Assembly (NCBI RefSeq): GCF_017573505.1
Contig: NZ_JAGEOJ010000006.1
Span: forward strand, 434,001 to 498,000
DNA from: Actinomadura barringtoniae
Lineage (GTDB): Bacteria > Actinomycetota > Actinomycetes > Streptosporangiales > Streptosporangiaceae
Length of the DNA: 64,000 bases
Reading direction: 5' to 3'
Shown here: in pieces, positions 60,027 through 64,000 of the stretch
Position numbering within the stretch: the stretch's first letter is position 1
Layout of the letters: every line of letters starts with the position of its first letter
The notes under the pieces: generated by a model
What the model was told of the DNA's origin: nothing
The model's database searches: none
Seen by the model: the letters and a program-made list of their open reading frames with translations, nothing else
Translations under genes and position numbers: made by a program

Positions 60027-61399
60027 ACGTCGGCCAGCGGGATCTGCGCGCGCACGCGGTAGCCGCCGAGCGGACGGTCGCCCGCCTCCAGCGTGCCGCC
60101 GTAGACGGCGAGCCGCTGCTGCATGCCGATCAGGCCGCGCCCGTTGCCCGAACGGGCCGTCGCCGCCGGGACGCCGCCCGTGTCGGTCACCTCGAGGCGC
60201 AGCGCGTGCGGGCCGTGGTCGATGGCGATCTCCACGCGGGCGCCCGAGGCGTGCTTGACGGTGTTGGTCAGCGCCTCCTGCAGCACGCGGTACGCCGCGA
60301 GGTCCATGCCCGGCGGCAGCGGAACGGGGGTGCCGGTCACGGTCAGTTCCACGGCCATGCCGGTCTCGCGCACCCGTTCGGCCAGCGCCTCCACCTGCCC
60401 GAGGCCGGGCGGCGGGGTGAGGTCCTCGTCCTGGAGCTGCAGCGGGTCGTCGCCGTTCATCGTGAGCAGGCCCATGACGTGCCGCAGCTCGGTCAGCGCG
60501 GCGCGTCCACCGGACTCGACGGCCAGCAGTGCCTGCTCGGCCCGGTCCGGCGCGGCCGCCATCACCTTCCGCGCGGCGCCCGTCTGCACGACCATCATGC
60601 TCACGTTGTGGGTGACGACGTCGTGCAGTTCCTGCGCGATCCGGGAGCGTTCACGCTCGACCGCGCGCTGCGTGGCGGCCTCCTGCTGCGCCTCCAACCT
60701 GCGCAGGCGCTGCCGCCAGTTGTGGAGTGTGTTGGCGCCGAACACGACCAGCATCAGGGCGGGCAGCGTCGCGATCCCCGGCCCGATGGTGGGCACGTTC
60801 GCCTTGCCGTCCGCCACCAGCGCGGCGCCGCCCAGCACCAGGCTCGCCAGCGCGGCCACCTGGTGCGGGCTGTAGACGGCGGCGCTGTAGGCGGCGATCA
60901 CGCAGGCGGTGAAGGTGAACGCGGCGTCGTAGCCGGGGGTGTCGTGGTAGAGGAGCGTCGCGGCGATCACGACCCAGAACACCGCGAGCGGATACCGCCT
61001 GCGCGCCACCAGCGGCAGCGCGGTCATGGCCGCCAGGACCACCATCCACCAGTGGAACCCGCCGTAGTACTGCGCGACCGGCTCGAAGCCGTGCGCGTGC
61101 GGCGGAACGGGCGGCTCCAGAGGCTGTGGCGGCTGCGGCGGTTCCGGCGGCGTCGGCGGCACGGGCATGCCGGGCGGAAGCGGGCGGTCGCCGATCGGCG
61201 GCCGGAACGGGAGGTCGTCGCCGGGCCGGCCCAGGGACCCCTGGATCGCGCCCACCGCCAGCGCGATCGCGAGCACGGCGTCGGCCGTCCATGACCAGCG
61301 GGTGAGGCCGGTCGGCGAAACGGCGGTGCCGCGCATGACCCGCCACGGTGCGGTGAATCCGGCGTTCCAGCGCCCCGGCCACGTGCTGCTCACCGGCAC
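60023..61399 (-). CDS. Sensor histidine kinase (HisKA_3, NarL-type)
   Basis: About 458 residues. An N-terminal TM segment is followed by an unusual proline-rich extracytoplasmic loop (PPTPPEPPQPPQPLEPPVPP), then four or more membrane spans. The dimerisation/phosphoacceptor domain contains ELHDVVTHNVSMMVV. The HATPase domain has YRVLQEALTNTVKHA and GNGRGLIGMQQRLA. The start is uncertain: GTG at 61399 or 61393, or ATG at 61336. It pairs with the downstream LuxR regulator. The divergent ABC exporter genes are the likely regulon. Confidence 0.92.
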   Translation of the reverse strand: MPVSSTWPGRWNAGFTAPWRVMRGTAVSPTGLTRWSWTADAVLAIALAVGAIQGSLGRPGDDLPFRPPIGDRPLPPGMPVPPTPPEPPQPPQPLEPPVPPHAHGFEPVAQYYGGFHWWMVVLAAMTALPLVARRRYPLAVFWVVIAATLLYHDTPGYDAAFTFTACVIAAYSAAVYSPHQVAALASLVLGGAALVADGKANVPTIGPGIATLPALMLVVFGANTLHNWRQRLRRLEAQQEAATQRAVERERSRIAQELHDVVTHNVSMMVVQTGAARKVMAAAPDRAEQALLAVESGGRAALTELRHVMGLLTMNGDDPLQLQDEDLTPPPGLGQVEALAERVRETGMAVELTVTGTPVPLPPGMDLAAYRVLQEALTNTVKHASGARVEIAIDHGPHALRLEVTDTGGVPAATARSGNGRGLIGMQQRLAVYGGTLEAGDRPLGGYRVRAQIPLADV

Positions 61400-61606
61400 A
61401 GTGTCGCAAACCGGCAGGTGTCTGACATCCCTCTGGGAGACCAGCGGGCCTACTACCTCCGCGTACATCGCAAGGAGGACCCGCCGCGCCCTCGTCCCGG
61501 CGGAGTGCCGGAATTCGTCATCGCGTGCGACGCGTGCGAGGGCCGGCCGTTTCTAGCGTCGTGGCCATCGACATTCACCTCTGTTTCGTCCCCTCCTGGA
61601 GGTCCC

Positions 61607-62299
61607 ATGGGCTCGCCGATCATCGAGATGCGCGATGCGAGCAAGAGATACGACGCGGGAACACCGGCGCTGGCCGGCGTCGACCTGAGCGTCGGCCAGG
61701 GCGAGGCGCTCGCCGTGCTCGGCCCGTCCGGCAGCGGCAAGTCGACCCTGCTGAACCTCATCGCGGGCCTGGACCGGCCGAGCCAGGGCACCGTCACCGT
61801 CGCCGGGCTGCGCATCGACGAGCTGAGCGAGGCCGCCTCCGCCAGGTATCGGCGGGAACGGATCGGCATGGTCTTCCAGTTCTTCAACCTGCTGGACGAC
61901 CTGACCGTGGACGAGAACGTGATCCTCCCGGCCCGCCTCGCCGGGATGTCGCGCGACAAGGCCCGTGCCCGCGCCGACGAGCTCCTGGACTACCTCGGCT
62001 TGGACAAGCGACATGCCCGCGCGTACCCCGGCACGCTGTCGGGCGGCGAACGCCAGCGCGTCGCGATCGCCCGCGCGCTCATCAACCGGCCCGCGCTCCT
62101 GCTGGCCGACGAGCCCACCGGCGCCCTCGACACGGCCTCGGCCGCAGGCGTCACCGACCTGCTGACCGGCCTCAACCGCGACGGCCAGACCATCCTCCTG
62201 GTCACCCACGACACCGCCCTGGCCGCCGCCTGCGCCGGCAGAACGATCGAGCTGGTCGACGGCCGGATCGCCCGCGACGTCAGGGCGGTGGCCCGATGA
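61607..62299 (+). CDS. ABC transporter ATP-binding protein (LolD/MacB type)
   Basis: A 230-residue ATPase. Walker A is GPSGSGKST near residue 39, then the Q-loop VFQFFNLLDDLTV, the signature LSGGERQRVAIARAL, Walker B LLLADEPTGALD and the switch His VTHD. The ATG at 61607 follows CTGGAGG. An in-frame extension back to 61418 exists but has no ABC similarity. The stop overlaps the permease start by four bases (ATGA). Such pairs export peptides or drugs or remodel envelope lipids. Confidence 0.95.
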   Translation: MGSPIIEMRDASKRYDAGTPALAGVDLSVGQGEALAVLGPSGSGKSTLLNLIAGLDRPSQGTVTVAGLRIDELSEAASARYRRERIGMVFQFFNLLDDLTVDENVILPARLAGMSRDKARARADELLDYLGLDKRHARAYPGTLSGGERQRVAIARALINRPALLLADEPTGALDTASAAGVTDLLTGLNRDGQTILLVTHDTALAAACAGRTIELVDGRIARDVRAVAR

Positions 62300-64000
62300 C
62301 CGCGCGGGGTGGTGGAGGGGCGCTTGGGCGGGTCGTGCGCGCCGGGGTCGGGAGGCGGCGCGTTCAGACGGTGGTGATGGCGCTGACGATGATGATGGCC
62401 GTCACCGCGTCCGTGCTGGCCGCAGGGCTCGTGGTGGCGTCCCAGGGCCCGTTCGACCATGCGTTCGGCCGCCAGAACGGCGCGCACCTGACCGCGGGCT
62501 TCGACGGCGCGAAGGTCACCGACGCTGAGCTGAAGTCCACCTCGAGCCTGCCCGGCGTGACCGCCACGGCCGGTCCCTACCCCGTACTGACCCTGCGTCC
62601 GGTCATCGAGGACGACCGCGGCGGTCCCCCGCTCCTGGACGACGGCGGCGGCCCGCCGATGACGATCGTGGGCCGTACGGGACCGGGCGGGGCCGTCGAC
62701 CGCGTCGACCTCACCGACGGGCACTGGGCCACCGGCAAGGGCCAGGTCGTGCTCAACGCGGGAGACATGCGCATCCCGCCGGGCTCGAAGCTGACGTTCC
62801 CCGACCTGCCCGGCCGCCCGACCCTCGCCGTGGTGGGGACGGCCAAGTCGGTCAGCGAGAGCGCGGACGCCTGGGTGTCGCCCGAGCAGCTCGAGGCGCT
62901 GGCCAAGCCGGGCACGGCGCCCGGCCGCCAGATGCTCTACCGGTTCCGCGCGGCCTCCACCGAAGCCCAGCTGAACGCCGCCCGCGCGTCCGTGGCCGCC
63001 GCCGTGCCGCCGGGCGCGCTGACCGACGCCGCGTCGTACCTGAAGGTCAAGGTGGCCGCCCAGCGGACGTCGGGCACGTTCGTCCCGTTCGTGGTCGCCT
63101 TCGGGCTGCTCGGCATGGTCATGTCCGTGCTGATCATCGGCGTGGTGGTGAGCGGGGCGGTCGGTGCCGCGACGCGGCGGATCGGCATCCTGAAGGCGCT
63201 CGGCTTCACCCCGTCGCAGGTCGTGCGCGCGTACGTCGGCCAGGCGCTGCTGCCCGCCTTGGTCGGCACGCTGCTTGGGGTCGTGCTGGCCAATCTGCTG
63301 GCGATCCCGGTGATGCACGAGGCGGAGGACGCCTACGGCACCGGCTCCATGAGCATCGCGCCCTGGATCAGCATCGCCGTGCCTCTTGCCGCTCTGGTCG
63401 CCGTCGCCGCCACCGCGTTCGTCCCCGCCCTGCGCGCCGGGCGCCTGCGCACCGCTCAGGCGATCGCCGTCGGCCGTACGACCCGTACCGGCCGGGGACG
63501 GTCCGTTCGCCATCTGCTGGGCCGCCTGCCCGGGCCGCGCCCGCTCAGCCTGGGCCTGGCCGACCCGTTCGCCCGGCCCGCGCGTTCGGCCACGATGGCG
63601 GTCGCCGTCATCCTCGGCACGGTCGGCGTGACGTTCTGCGCGGGCCTCGCTCTGTCGCTGAACGGCATCCAGAACGGCATGGACCGGCGTTCGCCAGGTG
63701 CGGTCATCGTCCATTCGATCCCGCCGCCGGGCGCGGCCGACCCGAAGCCCGCGGACCCTGCGGCGGTCGCCGCCAAGATCTCGGCGCTGCCCGGGACGCG
63801 GAGGTTCTTCAGCGTCGGCCAGCTTGAGCTCGGCGCGGCAGGGCTGGCACGGCGCGTCCACGTGAACGCCTACTCGGGCGCCCCGTCGTGGGGCTCGTAC
63901 CAGATGATTTCCGGCCGGTGGTTCCGCGGTCCTGGCGAGGCGGTCGTGCCGACCGGTTTTCTCAACAACACGGGCACCCACGTAGGCGACACCATCACGC
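62296..64000 (+). CDS. FtsX-like ABC transporter permease, 3' end missing
   Basis: At least 568 residues, running off the right edge. The start is the ATG at 62296 inside the ATPase stop. One N-terminal TM (VVMALTMMMAVTASVLAAGLVV) is followed by a large extracytoplasmic MacB-like domain. Three more TMs then carry the FtsX segment (VVVSGAVGAATRRIGILKALGFTPSQVV near residue 286-313), and further TMs occur near residue 430. The architecture of two FtsX modules with extracytoplasmic domains is common in actinomycete peptide or drug exporters. Control by the neighbouring NarL-type two-component system is likely. Confidence 0.9.
   Translation, partial: MTARGGGGALGRVVRAGVGRRRVQTVVMALTMMMAVTASVLAAGLVVASQGPFDHAFGRQNGAHLTAGFDGAKVTDAELKSTSSLPGVTATAGPYPVLTLRPVIEDDRGGPPLLDDGGGPPMTIVGRTGPGGAVDRVDLTDGHWATGKGQVVLNAGDMRIPPGSKLTFPDLPGRPTLAVVGTAKSVSESADAWVSPEQLEALAKPGTAPGRQMLYRFRAASTEAQLNAARASVAAAVPPGALTDAASYLKVKVAAQRTSGTFVPFVVAFGLLGMVMSVLIIGVVVSGAVGAATRRIGILKALGFTPSQVVRAYVGQALLPALVGTLLGVVLANLLAIPVMHEAEDAYGTGSMSIAPWISIAVPLAALVAVAATAFVPALRAGRLRTAQAIAVGRTTRTGRGRSVRHLLGRLPGPRPLSLGLADPFARPARSATMAVAVILGTVGVTFCAGLALSLNGIQNGMDRRSPGAVIVHSIPPPGAADPKPADPAAVAAKISALPGTRRFFSVGQLELGAAGLARRVHVNAYSGAPSWGSYQMISGRWFRGPGEAVVPTGFLNNTGTHVGDTIT

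Noticed and set aside
61418..61606. Upstream in-frame extension of the ABC ATPase
   Set aside because: The extra 63 residues have no ABC similarity, and a good ribosome binding site precedes the ATG at 61607.
61990..63981. Long open frame opposite the ABC ATPase and permease
   Set aside because: It is antisense to two well-supported genes and has no recognisable domain.

Overview
This is a 64 kb chromosomal window from a very GC-rich Gram-positive actinomycete. Codon third positions are almost all G or C, GTG and TTG starts are common, regulators are mainly GntR/ROK/LysR/TetR/LuxR, and secreted glycoside hydrolases are abundant. Actinomadura or another member of the Streptosporangiales is my guess, based on gene content only. 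I see no rRNA, insertion sequence, prophage or CRISPR array. Two tRNA genes lie near 47.1 kb. The first gene (substrate-binding lipoprotein) and the last (ABC permease) are cut by the window edges.

Layout. 1-7.3 kb: a xylose locus, with an ABC importer (lipoprotein, ATPase, permease) and an SMP-30 lactonase on the plus strand facing xylA and xylB on the minus strand. xylB has a promoter overlapped by a LacI-type palindrome. 7.4-9.2 kb: an ECF sigma factor with a membrane partner, and a nucleoside deaminase. 9.1-13.5 kb: an NRAMP transporter and pxpABC (5-oxoprolinase) operon, divergent from a GntR regulator, with an inverted repeat inside the operon promoter. 13.5-17.9 kb: a second GntR gene divergent from a 2-oxoacid dehydrogenase E1alpha-E1beta-E2 operon. 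18-24.4 kb: GH6, GH1 and GH2 glycoside hydrolases. 24.5-30.3 kb: a ROK regulator divergent from an operon of a Gfo/Idh/MocA dehydrogenase and a sugar ABC importer. 30.4-32.9 kb: PhoD phosphatase and a polysaccharide-lyase-like beta-sandwich protein.

32.8-40.4 kb is a mixed region of regulators, SDR-type enzymes, a secreted serine protease and a large AAA ATPase with a PD-(D/E)XK-like tail. 40.5-45 kb: an MHS-family carboxylate permease, a two-component system and an orphan TAXI solute-binding lipoprotein. 45-47.2 kb: a GH3 beta-glucosidase, then tRNA-Arg(GCG) and tRNA-Ser(GCT). These tRNAs are preceded by a strong terminator and a 17-codon Arg/Ser leader ORF. 47.4-51.5 kb: an SDR and LysR divergent pair, a TPR protein coupled to a 24-residue mini-ORF, and a stand-alone sigma region 4 protein. 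51.6-54.5 kb: a nitrilase-like hydrolase, a DGPF protein with its ECF sigma factor, and an orphan barstar-like protein. 54.5-58.2 kb: two TetR regulators, with a 14-TM exporter and an ABM-like protein. 58.3-64 kb: a GNAT protein, a NarL-type two-component system and an ABC exporter.

The most unusual item is the tRNA locus at 47.0-47.3 kb. The leader ORF is built largely from the codons (AGC/AGT and CGT) that the two downstream tRNAs would read, and a hairpin with a T-tract separates it from them. That layout suggests an attenuation-type circuit controlling tRNA synthesis. The second is the 24-residue peptide ORF with a strong ribosome binding site whose stop codon overlaps the TTG start of the TPR gene at 51 kb.
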